Under the pieces are notes generated by a model. It saw nothing but the letters and a program-made list of their open reading frames with translations. It ran no database searches and was not told the origin of the DNA. Below are positions 1 to 6,069 of a stretch of DNA of 9,048 nt, in pieces. The DNA lies in the NCBI GenBank assembly GCA_028282625.1, contig JANQHP010000074.1, positions 1 through 9,048 on the forward strand, read 5' to 3'. Within the stretch, counting starts at the first letter, position 1. Each line of letters opens with the position of its first letter. A program made the position numbers and the translations under genes. The stretch is from Rickettsiales bacterium (GTDB lineage: Bacteria > Pseudomonadota > Alphaproteobacteria > Rickettsiales > UBA8987).

Positions 1-753
1 CCTGCCGGTTAAGCCGGCATCCCCATCGGGCCCGCCGATAATAAACTGACCCGTCGGGTTCACATGCCAGTCTGCATCCGGGCACATCCAACCTTCGGGC
101 AACGTCCCTTCCACATAAGGCCGCAATTGCTCGCGCACCTGTTCCTGCGTCATACCCGCCTCATGCTGAATGGAAAGCACGAGCGAATGCGCGCCAATCG
201 GCTTATCACCCTGATAGCGGAGCGTCACCTGGCTCTTCGCATCCGGCCCAAGCCCCTGCACCTTGCCGGCATGGATATCGGCAAAAAGCACACGCAGCAT
301 CTGATGCGCATAGTGCAGCGGTGCAGGCATCAGCGCTTCGGTCTCGCTGCAGGCATAGCCAAACATCAGCCCCTGATCGCCGGCCCCTTCCAAGGCGGGA
401 TCTTTGGCGTCCACGCCCTGCGCGATATCAGCGGATTGCTCATGCACCAACACCTCCACCTTGGCCTTTTCCCAGTGGAAGCCTTCCTGCGCGTAGCCAA
501 TCTGTTTCACCGTCTGCCGCGCAATTGCCTCAATACGATCGGTCACGCTTTGCGGCCCGCGCACCTCCCCGGCAATCACAATCCGATTGGTGGTCACCAG
601 CGTTTCCACCGCCACCCTTGCGTAAGGGTCTTCGGCCAGATACGCATCCAAAATCGCGTCCGAAATTTGATCGGCCACCTTGTCAGGATGCCCTTCGGAC
701 ACCGACTCGCTGGTAAAAAGAAATTCGCGTGTGTCGTAGTAACGAGCAAGCAT
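1..753 (-). CDS. metK: S-adenosylmethionine synthetase (partial, N-terminal 251 residues)
   Basis: Makes S-adenosylmethionine from ATP and methionine in the cytoplasm, supplying methyl groups. The minus strand reads MLARYYDTREFLFTSESVSE and goes on through HPDKVADQISDAILDAY. The family's phosphate-binding GAGDQG signature sits near residue 125, and the visible part ends in GGPDGDAGLTGR, the conserved loop before the C-terminal third. The family is usually about 385-400 residues, so roughly 135 codons lie beyond the left edge. No stop or frameshift is seen. The ATG at 751-753 is supported by an A/G-rich Shine-Dalgarno (AAGGAAAGG) about 8 bases upstream and by family-typical N-terminal sequence. 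The upstream DNA is repeat-rich, and I could not recognise a SAM riboswitch in it. Identity is very secure from motifs. Confidence 0.97.
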   Translation of the reverse strand, partial: MLARYYDTREFLFTSESVSEGHPDKVADQISDAILDAYLAEDPYARVAVETLVTTNRIVIAGEVRGPQSVTDRIEAIARQTVKQIGYAQEGFHWEKAKVEVLVHEQSADIAQGVDAKDPALEGAGDQGLMFGYACSETEALMPAPLHYAHQMLRVLFADIHAGKVQGLGPDAKSQVTLRYQGDKPIGAHSLVLSIQHEAGMTQEQVREQLRPYVEGTLPEGWMCPDADWHVNPTGQFIIGGPDGDAGLTGR

Positions 754-891
754 AAGAGGCCTTTCCTTGTTGTGGATGGGTGGGTCGTAACCCCCGCATC
801 ATGATTGATAGCACAGCCGCATGGATGGCGCGCTGCTTTGCCCCCCGCCCGCTGTTTCACACTGCTGCGCGCTGTAAGTCAAGCCTTTCCT

Positions 892-938
892 CGTCATCCC
901 GCGCTTTTCTTTCTCTAAGCAGGGGTATTCACCCCTGC
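892..938 (+). repeat. Interspersed repeat A, copy 1 (with 8-bp hairpin)
   Basis: Begins CGTCATCCCG and continues with a pyrimidine-rich stretch and TAAGCAGGGG. A second copy lies at 5363-5394 with few differences. Here the end forms a perfect hairpin, GCAGGGGT-ATTC-ACCCCTGC (919-938). It lies upstream of metK on the opposite strand and has no coding potential. It is probably a REP-like dispersed element rather than a metK control site, because the same sequence recurs in an unrelated context. Confidence 0.7.
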
Positions 939-944
939 GACCCC

Positions 945-1014
945 GCCGGCGCACGTGCGCCGCGGCGCTTCGCTCCTAGTCGCAGGTGATACCTGCTCCG
1001 GGAGGCACCCATGC
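945..1014 (+). repeat. Interspersed repeat B, subtype 1, copy 1
   Basis: About 70 bases containing GCGCTTCGCTCCTAGTCGC, a small hairpin (GCAGGT-GAT-ACCTGC, 982-996) and GCTCCGGGAGGCACCC. The reverse complement of 6267-6342 is clearly homologous over its whole length, with changes concentrated in the central hairpin. Two further related copies of a second subtype are at 1077-1153 and 7097-7181. No ORF or transposase accompanies it. Confidence 0.7.
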
Positions 1015-1028
1015 ACCGCCCCTTTTAT

Positions 1029-1062
1029 CCCCTCTCCCCACCGGGGGAGAGGGTTAGGGAGG
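1029..1062 (+). repeat. Interspersed palindromic repeat C, copy 1
   Basis: Contains the 10-bp inverted repeat CCCTCTCCCC-ACCG-GGGGAGAGGG (1030-1053), followed by a G-rich tail. The same core is found at 5304-5327 after coq7. Palindromes of this type are dispersed widely in proteobacterial genomes. No T-run follows, so I do not call it a terminator. Confidence 0.7.
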
Positions 1063-1076
1063 GGGCGCACTATAAA

Positions 1077-1153
1077 CATCGCTCAAGCGGCGCGTAGCCT
1101 GCGCTCCCCTTGGTCGCTACTCGCGGGCTTAAAAACTCGCTCCGGGAAGCCCC
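1077..1153 (+). repeat. Interspersed repeat B, subtype 2, copy 1
   Basis: Reads ATCGCTCAAGCGGCGC, then CTCCCCTTGGTCGCTACTCG, CGGGCTTAAAA and CTCCGGGAAGCCCC. The reverse complement of 7097-7181 matches it closely. Its second half resembles subtype 1 (TCGCTMCTMGTCGC, the central hairpin, then GCTCCGGG). The two subtypes therefore look like modular versions of one family. Confidence 0.7.
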
Positions 1154-1192
1154 ACGCACGCCATCATCCATCATCCAACCACCACCCCAACC

Positions 1193-1229
1193 AAAAAGAC
1201 CGTCTGCTCTGCAGGCGGGTCTTTTCGTT
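1193..1229 (+). terminator. Rho-independent terminator, probably bidirectional
   Basis: AAAAAGACCGTCTGC (1193-1207), a three-base loop and GCAGGCGGGTCTTTT (1211-1225) form a long imperfect stem, followed by TTTTCGTTT on the plus strand. Read on the minus strand the stem is followed by TTTTTGG, so it could stop transcription from either side. No gene ends next to it: metK is divergent and rne starts about 530 bases downstream. It may insulate rne from upstream transcription, or end an unannotated RNA on either strand. Confidence 0.6.
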
Positions 1230-1284
1230 TGGGCGTCTTTTTATGCACCTTACAAGAAGCATTCTCACTTTGCACAGAAATCGG

Positions 1285-1313
1285 TTGTGTTTTTGGCAAT
1301 AGAGGTCTAGGAT
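1285..1313 (+). promoter_or_regulatory. Candidate rne promoter
   Basis: TTGTGT (-35, 1285-1290) and TAGGAT (-10, 1308-1313) are separated by exactly 17 bases. Three of six -35 and four of six -10 positions match sigma-70 consensus. Transcription would start near 1320, giving a leader of about 440 nt. It lies just downstream of the terminator at 1193-1229, which fits, but the match is weak and other promoters in the leader are possible. Confidence 0.25.
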
Positions 1314-1314
1314 G

Positions 1315-1371
1315 TGCAGATGCTTGTGAAAAGTGCCCTTTGGCCAACTTAAATAAAAACAAGCACGTGCA
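1315..1371 (+). other. Stem-loop at the predicted 5' end of the rne leader
   Basis: TGCA-GAT-GCTTGT (1315-1327) pairs with ACAAGC-ACG-TGCA (1359-1371). An inner stem is formed by AAGTGCC (1331-1337) with GGC-CA-ACTT (1342-1350) around CTTT. A second strand segment with this fit is unlikely to be pure chance, but I have no comparative evidence. An AT-rich single-stranded side (1351-1358) could be an RNase E entry site. Confidence 0.35.
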
Positions 1372-1718
1372 GCACACTCGCCCTGGTGCCCTCTTTTTAA
1401 GAAAACCGCATCCAGCAGCAAGGTGCCCACACAACAACATACATGCAATGGAGACGAGCAAAGGTTTCAAGCCCTTGTTCATGGCGGATCCAGATAAAAT
1501 ACTACCACGCCATTTGCAGACCATGTGTCGCGCAAAAACGGAACTGCCGCATGCATGTATGAGATAGAAGAAATCGACCTAAAATATATTTTTGACGACC
1601 AATGCAATTGACAAGCATCTTGCGCTACCACCAAAGAAAACTGCTCCATGTCTATACATGGGTGCTTTCTTTGTGGCCTGGCATTCAAAGCCGAGCACAC
1701 CCTCAATGTGTTCTGCTG

Positions 1719-1750
1719 CCGGTGAAGCAAGCCGCTCGTCCTTCACGGAG
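1719..1750 (+). promoter_or_regulatory. Hairpin overlapping the rne Shine-Dalgarno
   Basis: CCGGTGAAG (1719-1727) pairs with CTTCACGG (1741-1748), with one bulged G. The 3' arm takes in the first two bases of GGAG (1747-1750), the only Shine-Dalgarno candidate before the ATG at 1762. GGAG lies 11 bases from the start, longer than optimal. The arrangement suggests that leader folding limits ribosome loading on rne; this is inference. Confidence 0.4.
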
Positions 1751-1761
1751 AAAAACACACC

Positions 1762-4161
1762 ATGACACAACGTATTATTATCGACGCCGTCCATCCCGAA
1801 GAAATTCGGGTGGCACAAGCTAACGACGAACGACTAGAAGATTTTGACATCGAAACCGCGGCCAAGCGGCAAATCAAAAGCAACATCTATTTAGGCAAAG
1901 TCACGCGGATCGAGCCTTCGCTGCAAGCCGCTTTTGTGGAATATGGCGGCAACCGCCAGGGGTTTCTGCCATTTTCTGAAATCCATTTCGACTATTTCCA
2001 GATTCCAGTCGACGACAAGGAAGCCTTGCGCAAAGCGATGCTGCAGGAAGAAGAAGCCTACGAAGCTGCGCTAGAAGCCGAAGAGGAAGAAGAAGAAAAA
2101 ACCGCCAACGAGGGCAGCGCAGAAGAGGCAAACGCTAAGAAAAAGGGCGAAGAAGCCAAGCAGGAACCTGCACCGGCAGCTCCCAAAAAGCGCGGTCGGC
2201 CTGCAAAAGCCGCCAAGAAAGACGCGCAACCAGCAGAAGATGCATCCACGGATGCATCCGAGGAGACACCCGAAGACGAATCCATCCACCGCGAAGCCGC
2301 CACAGAAAATGCGGCCCTTTCGGCAGAAGAAAAAGCCGAAGCGCGTGCGCGTGCCGATGAGCTGGAAAAAGCCTTCGCCGAGGAATTTTCCCCCGCCTCC
2401 GATGCCGCTTCCTCTGACCCCGAAACGGAAGAAGAGGAAGAAGCAAGCCAAGCGCGTCGCCGGCAAAATGTCTTCTTCAACCAATACAACATCCAGGAAG
2501 TGCTCAAGCGCGGGCAGATCCTTCTGGTGCAAGTCATCAAGGAAGAGCGGGGCTCCAAAGGCGCCTCGCTTTCCACCTATATTTCGCTGGCCGGCCGCTG
2601 TTGCGTCTTCATGCCCAACACCAACCGTGCGGGCGGTATCTCCAGGCGCATCCAAAATGGCCGCGAGCGCAAGCGCTTGCGTCAGGTGATCCGCAGCTTC
2701 AACAAGGAGGCCGGCAGCAGCGTCATCATCCGTACCGCGGGCACCGACCAAAGCGAGGAAGACCTCCAGCAGGATTTTACCAACCTCAAGCAGCTTTGGA
2801 CCACCATTCGCGAAAACACCCTCAAGGCCGAAGCGCCCGCGCTGGTCTATGAGGAAGGCAATCTGATCACCCGCACCCTGCGTGACCTTTACCGCAACCA
2901 TGTGGAAGAAATCATCATCGAGGGCAAGGGTGCTTTTGAAAACGCCACGCGCTTTTTGGAGCGTATGGCACCCGAAGCGCTGGATAAGCTGAAAGCGCAC
3001 ACGCATGAAGAGCCCGTGTTTGTCCATTACAACATGGAAGAACAGTTAGACCAGCTCTACGACAACGAAGTGCCCCTTCCCTCCGGCGGTTCCATCGTGC
3101 TGCAACCCACCGAAGCGCTGGTTTCCATCGATGTGAACTCCGGCCGTGCCACCCGCGAGCGCAACATTGAAGATACCGCGCTTAAGACCAACCTGGAGGC
3201 CGCAGAGGAAATCGCACGCCAATTGCGCCTGCGTGACCTGGCGGGCCTCATCGTGATCGACTTCATCGATATGCGCGAGCTGCGCAACAAGAAAGCGGTG
3301 GAGCGGACTTTAAAATCGGCACTAAACAGCGATCGAGCGAAAATCCAGATCGGCCGCATCAGTATGTTCGGCTTGCTCGAAATGTCGCGGCAGCGGATGC
3401 GCTCGAGCCTCAATGAAGCCCAAACCATCACCTGCCCGCATTGCAAAGGGGCCGGCGTGGTTCGCTCGGAAGAGGTGATGGCGCTGCGCCTGCTCCGCAT
3501 CCTGGAAAATGAGGCTTCGCGCAAAGACAACAAATCTGTGACCTTGCACACCTCGCCGCACATGACCCTGCATCTGCTCAACCATCGGCGCCAAAGCATC
3601 ACCCAGATTGAAGAGCGCTTTGATGTAACGGTCTATGTGGAGCAAGATAGCAACCTGGAGGCCGATCAATATACCCTGCCGCGTCGCCGGTCTTCTTCCA
3701 GAGGAAGAAAAAATAGTGGCAATGCGCGCCAGGAGAAAGAGCAGGCATCGCCCGGAAGTGAGAAAAAATCCGGCAACGCTTCGCGCTCGGGCCGCAAAAA
3801 ACCCGCCGACGCACAAGGAGCGGAAGCGCCCGCCAAATCCCGGCGCCGGCGCAGCAAAAAATCCGACGCGCAAGCAGAAGGCAACCTGGCCGTTACCGAA
3901 GAGGACCTCCCTGAAAATATCGGCAACCTGACCACCAGCGAAGCAGGAGGAGGCCAGCCCAAAAAGCGCAGCCGCTCCCGCAAGAAACCTGCCGCCAAAA
4001 AAGGGAACATGGCGCAAGGTCAGGGCAACCATCCACAGCATGAAGAAACAGGCCCGCCTCTTACAGTCGACAGTCCGGCCAACGATTTGCCGGAAGGGGG
4101 CGCTCCCACATCGGAAGATGAGTCCACGGTACGCAAATTATGGAAACGCTTCACGCATTAA
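1762..4161 (+). CDS. rne: Ribonuclease E, alphaproteobacterial type (799 aa)
   Basis: Endonuclease of mRNA decay and rRNA/tRNA processing, and core of the degradosome. The S1 RNA-binding domain starts near residue 39 (SNIYLGKVTRIEPSLQAAFV). It is interrupted by a charged low-complexity insertion (about 85-240) and resumes at QNVFFNQYNIQEVLKRGQ, a pattern known from alphaproteobacterial RNase E. The insertion contains KKRGRPAK (142-149), which resembles an AT-hook. The catalytic DNase I-like region carries D457 (SIDVNSG) and D500 (IVIDFIDM), 43 residues apart like E. coli D303 and D346. The zinc-link CPHC is C558/C561, 101 residues after D457, as in E. coli. Residues about 645-799 are a Lys/Arg/Ser-rich tail, probably RNA- or partner-binding, ending in VRKLWKRFTH. 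First gene of an operon with dsbB, which it overlaps by 22 bases. Confidence 0.97.
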   Translation: MTQRIIIDAVHPEEIRVAQANDERLEDFDIETAAKRQIKSNIYLGKVTRIEPSLQAAFVEYGGNRQGFLPFSEIHFDYFQIPVDDKEALRKAMLQEEEAYEAALEAEEEEEEKTANEGSAEEANAKKKGEEAKQEPAPAAPKKRGRPAKAAKKDAQPAEDASTDASEETPEDESIHREAATENAALSAEEKAEARARADELEKAFAEEFSPASDAASSDPETEEEEEASQARRRQNVFFNQYNIQEVLKRGQILLVQVIKEERGSKGASLSTYISLAGRCCVFMPNTNRAGGISRRIQNGRERKRLRQVIRSFNKEAGSSVIIRTAGTDQSEEDLQQDFTNLKQLWTTIRENTLKAEAPALVYEEGNLITRTLRDLYRNHVEEIIIEGKGAFENATRFLERMAPEALDKLKAHTHEEPVFVHYNMEEQLDQLYDNEVPLPSGGSIVLQPTEALVSIDVNSGRATRERNIEDTALKTNLEAAEEIARQLRLRDLAGLIVIDFIDMRELRNKKAVERTLKSALNSDRAKIQIGRISMFGLLEMSRQRMRSSLNEAQTITCPHCKGAGVVRSEEVMALRLLRILENEASRKDNKSVTLHTSPHMTLHLLNHRRQSITQIEERFDVTVYVEQDSNLEADQYTLPRRRSSSRGRKNSGNARQEKEQASPGSEKKSGNASRSGRKKPADAQGAEAPAKSRRRRSKKSDAQAEGNLAVTEEDLPENIGNLTTSEAGGGQPKKRSRSRKKPAAKKGNMAQGQGNHPQHEETGPPLTVDSPANDLPEGGAPTSEDESTVRKLWKRFTH

Positions 4162-4685
4162 CCGGGCGCCACGCACGCTACCTTCCCGCCTGGGCGCTCT
4201 GCTTTTTCTGCGTACTCGCGCTCTCTCTGGCGCTGATCGCGCAGCATGTTTTCGGCCTCGCACCATGCGTGCTGTGCCTCTATCAACGTATCCCTTTTGC
4301 CGTGGTGGCGGGTGCTTCCTTGCTACTGATCCTGTGCAAGCAGCCTCGCCTGCAGCGTGCCTTGCTGGGGCTTGCCGCCTTCGCCTTTGCCATCAATACC
4401 GGCATCGCCTTATACCATGTCGGGGTGGAGCAAGCCTGGTGGCAGGGTACCGATGCGTGTGCGGGCAACAGCGCCCAGGCGCTTGGCTCCATTGAGGCGC
4501 TCCGCACCCATTTATATGGCGCGCCCATTGCCCGCTGTGAGGACCCGGAATTCTTCTTCCTCGGGCTTTCCATAGCCGCGTGGAACGTGCTCTATTGCGG
4601 CGTGCTTGCACTGGCCGCGTTCTATGCTACAGTGGCCTATCCTCGCATCTGGCCACCCTCGCTTTCTTCACGCAATGTCGCATAA
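4140..4685 (+). CDS. dsbB: Disulfide bond formation protein B (quinone reductase)
   Basis: Inner-membrane protein that reoxidises periplasmic DsbA and passes the electrons to quinone. The 181 residues fit the family. Four hydrophobic segments are visible (about 15-38, 50-67, 73-92 and 138-165). The first redox pair is CVLC (C43/C46) after segment one. The second is C107 and C133 in the periplasmic loop, 26 residues apart like C104/C130 of E. coli DsbB. LYQR follows the first pair as in the family. The ATG lies inside the last codons of rne (22-base overlap) with no strong Shine-Dalgarno, so translation is probably coupled to rne. Its stop overlaps coq7. No dsbA is in the window. Confidence 0.95.
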   Translation: METLHALTGRHARYLPAWALCFFCVLALSLALIAQHVFGLAPCVLCLYQRIPFAVVAGASLLLILCKQPRLQRALLGLAAFAFAINTGIALYHVGVEQAWWQGTDACAGNSAQALGSIEALRTHLYGAPIARCEDPEFFFLGLSIAAWNVLYCGVLALAAFYATVAYPRIWPPSLSSRNVA

Positions 4686-5232
4686 ACACCCCATTGATGC
4701 CCCGCTGCCCGGCGACCTGTCGCAGGAACAAACGCTCCATCGCATGATTCGGGTGAACCATGCCGGGGAATATGGTGCCAAGCAGATTTATCGCGGGCAG
4801 CTGGCCGTACTCGGCAAGCGCCCCTGCGCGCCGGTGCTGCAGCATATGGCCGATCAGGAGGAGGAACATCTTCGTGTGTTTTCGCAAATGATCGGGCAGC
4901 GGCAGGTGCGGCCCACCGCGCTTTTGCCGCTTTGGCACGGGCTGGGCTTTGCGCTGGGTGCGGGCACCGCGCTGATGGGCGAAAAAGCCGCCATGGCCTG
5001 CACGGTGGCAGTCGAAGAAGTGATTGACGCGCATTATGCCGGGCAGCTGGAAGCTTTGCCCGAAGGCGAAGGCGAACTCAAAGAAACCATCGCGCGCTTT
5101 CGCGAGGAGGAGTTAGAACACCGGGATACCGGCCTTGCCCACGGCGCCGAGGAGGCGCCTGCCTACCCTGTGCTCACCGAGGCCATCAAACGCGCCAGCC
5201 GCCTGGCGATCTGGCTTTCGGAGCGGGTATAG
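4675..5232 (+). CDS. coq7: Demethoxyubiquinone hydroxylase, Coq7 family (185 aa)
   Basis: Diiron monooxygenase of ubiquinone synthesis that hydroxylates the demethoxyubiquinone ring, associated with the inner membrane. Carboxylate-bridged iron ligands are all visible: E32 (RVNHAGEYGA), E62 and H65 (DQEEEHLRVF), E114 (VAVEEVIDAHY), and E146 and H149 (FREEELEHRD). Spacings E32-E62 (30) and E62-E114 (52) equal those of human COQ7. I chose the ATG at 4675 (MSHKHPIDAPLPGD) because the family usually starts shortly before this segment. A longer reading from 4606 would add 23 residues lying inside dsbB. It overlaps dsbB by 11 bases, implying coupled translation. The pairing with DsbB is sensible, since DsbB needs quinone as electron acceptor. 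Confidence 0.95.
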   Translation: MSHKHPIDAPLPGDLSQEQTLHRMIRVNHAGEYGAKQIYRGQLAVLGKRPCAPVLQHMADQEEEHLRVFSQMIGQRQVRPTALLPLWHGLGFALGAGTALMGEKAAMACTVAVEEVIDAHYAGQLEALPEGEGELKETIARFREEELEHRDTGLAHGAEEAPAYPVLTEAIKRASRLAIWLSERV

Positions 5233-5303
5233 ATATTGGATGATAGATGATGGTGGTGGCATGGGCACCTCCTCCACCTCGTCATCCCCGCAACTCTTTA
5301 TTA

Positions 5304-5355
5304 CCCTCTCCCCACCGGGGGAGAGGGTGGACACGCAGTGTCCGGGTGAGGGGGT
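5304..5355 (+). repeat. Interspersed palindromic repeat C, copy 2
   Basis: The core CCCTCTCCCC-ACCG-GGGGAGAGGG (5304-5327) is identical to 1030-1053. It is followed by a second perfect hairpin, GGACAC-GCA-GTGTCC (5329-5343), absent from copy 1, and by a G-rich tail. It lies about 70 bases after the coq7 stop and could serve as a 3' mRNA-stabilising structure for that operon, as REP elements can; that role is inferred. Confidence 0.7.
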
Positions 5356-5362
5356 GATAGAA

Positions 5363-5406
5363 CGTCATCCCGTGCTTCTTTCTTTAAGCAGGGGATAAGC
5401 TCCCCT
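5363..5406 (+). repeat. Interspersed repeat A, copy 2
   Basis: CGTCATCCCGTGCTTC followed by TTTCTTTAAGCAGGGG matches 892-924 with a few substitutions. Its end forms a weaker hairpin than copy 1 (GGGG-ATAAGCT-CCCC). It abuts the terminator of the minus-strand gene. Confidence 0.65.
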
Positions 5407-5411
5407 CCCCT

Positions 5412-5450
5412 AAAAAAAGAAAAGGCGCAATGATGTAACTCACTGCGCCT
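5412..5450 (-). terminator. Rho-independent terminator of the 135-codon gene
   Basis: On the minus strand AGGCGCAGTGA (5450-5440), a six-base loop and TCATTGCGCCT (5433-5423) form an 11-bp stem with one G-U pair. The tail is TTTTCTTTTTTT. It begins about 25 bases after the TGA of the gene at 5476. A strong, canonical terminator, which supports the gene being real and transcribed on its own. Confidence 0.9.
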
Positions 5451-5475
5451 AATCGATTCTCAGGAGGGGTTTGGG

Positions 5476-5883
5476 TCAATCCTCCGCGGTTTCAGGTGTG
5501 TGCTCACGTTCCTGGAGTCTTTTATCTTCCCTTTTCCAAGTTTCTAGGTCGGCATATCTGACCAAGTTGGTGAACACTCTTTCTTCCAGCGCGCCCAACA
5601 CCTGTTGCAAGGATTCGTCGGAAAGACCCGGCAACGCGTCTTGTGCCACCTGCACGAGCGTCTCCTCATTCTTGATGAGCGAGATCAACCATCCTAGCAG
5701 AATCTTGACGGCAGACTCGTTCAGTGTGCTGATGTCTGCCAGGCCCTCTCCGTTGTCTGGACAAAGCAGAACAAGAGCTTTCAAGGCCCTCTTATGCTCA
5801 TCCTTATTCAATGTGCCATAGAGCACCTTTTGGAGCTCTCCGTCTCTCAGAATTAGTACCGCTTCGTTTTCAGAAAACTTCAT
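5476..5883 (-). CDS. Hypothetical protein, 135 aa, acidic and helical
   Basis: I do not recognise the family. The protein starts MKFSENEAVLILRDGELQKV and ends EREHTPETAED. It is rich in Glu, Asp, Leu and Lys, with no signal peptide and only one short hydrophobic patch (VKILLGWLISLI, about 59-70), more like a buried helix than a membrane span. The rest is predicted by eye as amphipathic helices. The ATG at 5881-5883 is chosen because GGAGG lies 5 bases upstream; an in-frame GTG at 5907 is within a hairpin and less likely. Base composition looks nearer 50% GC than the housekeeping genes. It is monocistronic, with its own terminator, a two-hairpin leader and a promoter containing a dinucleotide repeat. 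Coding status is well supported; function is unknown. Confidence 0.8.
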   Translation of the reverse strand: MKFSENEAVLILRDGELQKVLYGTLNKDEHKRALKALVLLCPDNGEGLADISTLNESAVKILLGWLISLIKNEETLVQVAQDALPGLSDESLQQVLGALEERVFTNLVRYADLETWKREDKRLQEREHTPETAED

Positions 5884-5900
5884 CACTACCTCCAAATAAT

Positions 5901-5920
5901 ACCCCACCTACTGGTGGGGT
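5901..5920 (-). promoter_or_regulatory. Perfect 8-bp hairpin just upstream of the Shine-Dalgarno
   Basis: ACCCCACC-AGTA-GGTGGGGT as read on the minus strand: perfect 8-bp arms, 4-base loop, ending 7 bases before GGAGG (5889-5893). It is GC-rich enough to be stable, does not occlude the Shine-Dalgarno directly, and may act as a 5' stabiliser or a protein-binding site. Confidence 0.6.
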
Positions 5921-5924
5921 TGTT

Positions 5925-5957
5925 CGTGGCTTCCAATCCTGTTTTGAAGGAGCCACG
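5925..5957 (-). promoter_or_regulatory. Second leader hairpin
   Basis: CGTGGCT (5957-5951 on the minus strand) pairs with AGCCACG (5931-5925), extended inward by a G-C and a G-U pair. Four bases separate it from the 5901-5920 hairpin, so the inferred leader carries two hairpins in tandem. Confidence 0.5.
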
Positions 5958-6009
5958 CAAGCGCAGATCCCAAAAAAACATTGACTGGAACCCACCAAAA
6001 TGCCCCTTG

Positions 6010-6042
6010 ATCCTAACGGATTGCTCTCTCTCTCTCTGTCAA
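6010..6042 (-). promoter_or_regulatory. Candidate promoter with dinucleotide-repeat spacer
   Basis: Minus strand: TTGACA (-35, 6042-6037), a perfect consensus, and TAGGAT (-10, 6015-6010), four of six including the key A2 and T6. The spacer is 21 bases, 4 more than optimal, and consists largely of the (AG) repeat. Loss of two repeat units would give the ideal 17. AT-rich sequence upstream of the -35 (6043-6062) could be an UP element. Predicted start is near 6003, giving a leader of about 120 nt to the ATG at 5883. Confidence 0.5.
6024..6037 (+). repeat. (CT)7 microsatellite
   Basis: Seven uninterrupted CT units, read AG on the minus strand, located between the -35 and -10 boxes of the candidate promoter. 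Repeats of this type change length by slipped-strand mispairing. Confidence 0.95.
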
Positions 6043-6069
6043 GCTTTATTAAGTATTTATTAGAGTTGA

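Larger units (their letters stand above)
1230..1761 (+). other. Long gene-free leader upstream of rne
   Basis: About 530 bases, visibly richer in A+T than the flanking genes. The open frames here (for example minus 1171-1524) lack good ribosome-binding sites and family-like sequence, so I see no gene. It probably contains the rne promoter and a long 5' untranslated leader. A candidate promoter, a 57-base stem-loop near its predicted start and a hairpin touching the Shine-Dalgarno are listed separately. Long structured rne leaders are established in E. coli, where RNase E autoregulates through them; that this leader does the same is inference. The very AT-rich patch around 1580-1592, followed by two TTGAC motifs (1592 and 1608), could mark another promoter, but I find no convincing -10. 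Confidence 0.45.
5233..5411. other. Repeat-filled gap between coq7 and the convergent 135-codon gene
   Basis: No gene is visible. It starts with low-complexity GATGAT/GGTGGT sequence, then a GGGCACCTCC motif also found at the edges of repeat B, and then repeats C and A. No plus-strand hairpin with a T-run follows coq7, so how the rne operon ends is unclear; the palindromes here may slow or process the 3' end. Confidence 0.6.

Noticed and set aside
64..804. 246-codon open frame on the plus strand
   Set aside because: It is antisense to metK, whose motifs are unmistakable; it is rich in His/Arg/Pro with no family resemblance.
754..960. SAM-responsive riboswitch upstream of metK
   Set aside because: I looked for SAM-II and SAM/SAH type conserved segments and pseudoknot partners and found none. 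A TTGACT box at 877-882 lacks a convincing -10.
1171..1524. 117-codon minus-strand frame upstream of rne
   Set aside because: Poor start context, overlaps several equally open frames and has Cys/Lys-rich random composition; its end runs through the terminator at 1193-1229.
2071..3027. 318-codon open frame antisense to rne
   Set aside because: Shadow of the biased, charged rne coding sequence; low-complexity Gly/Phe/Leu composition and no ribosome-binding site.
4606..4674. Upstream ATG extending Coq7 by 23 residues
   Set aside because: The extra residues lie within dsbB and look unlike the family; the start at 4675 fits normal length and operon overlap.
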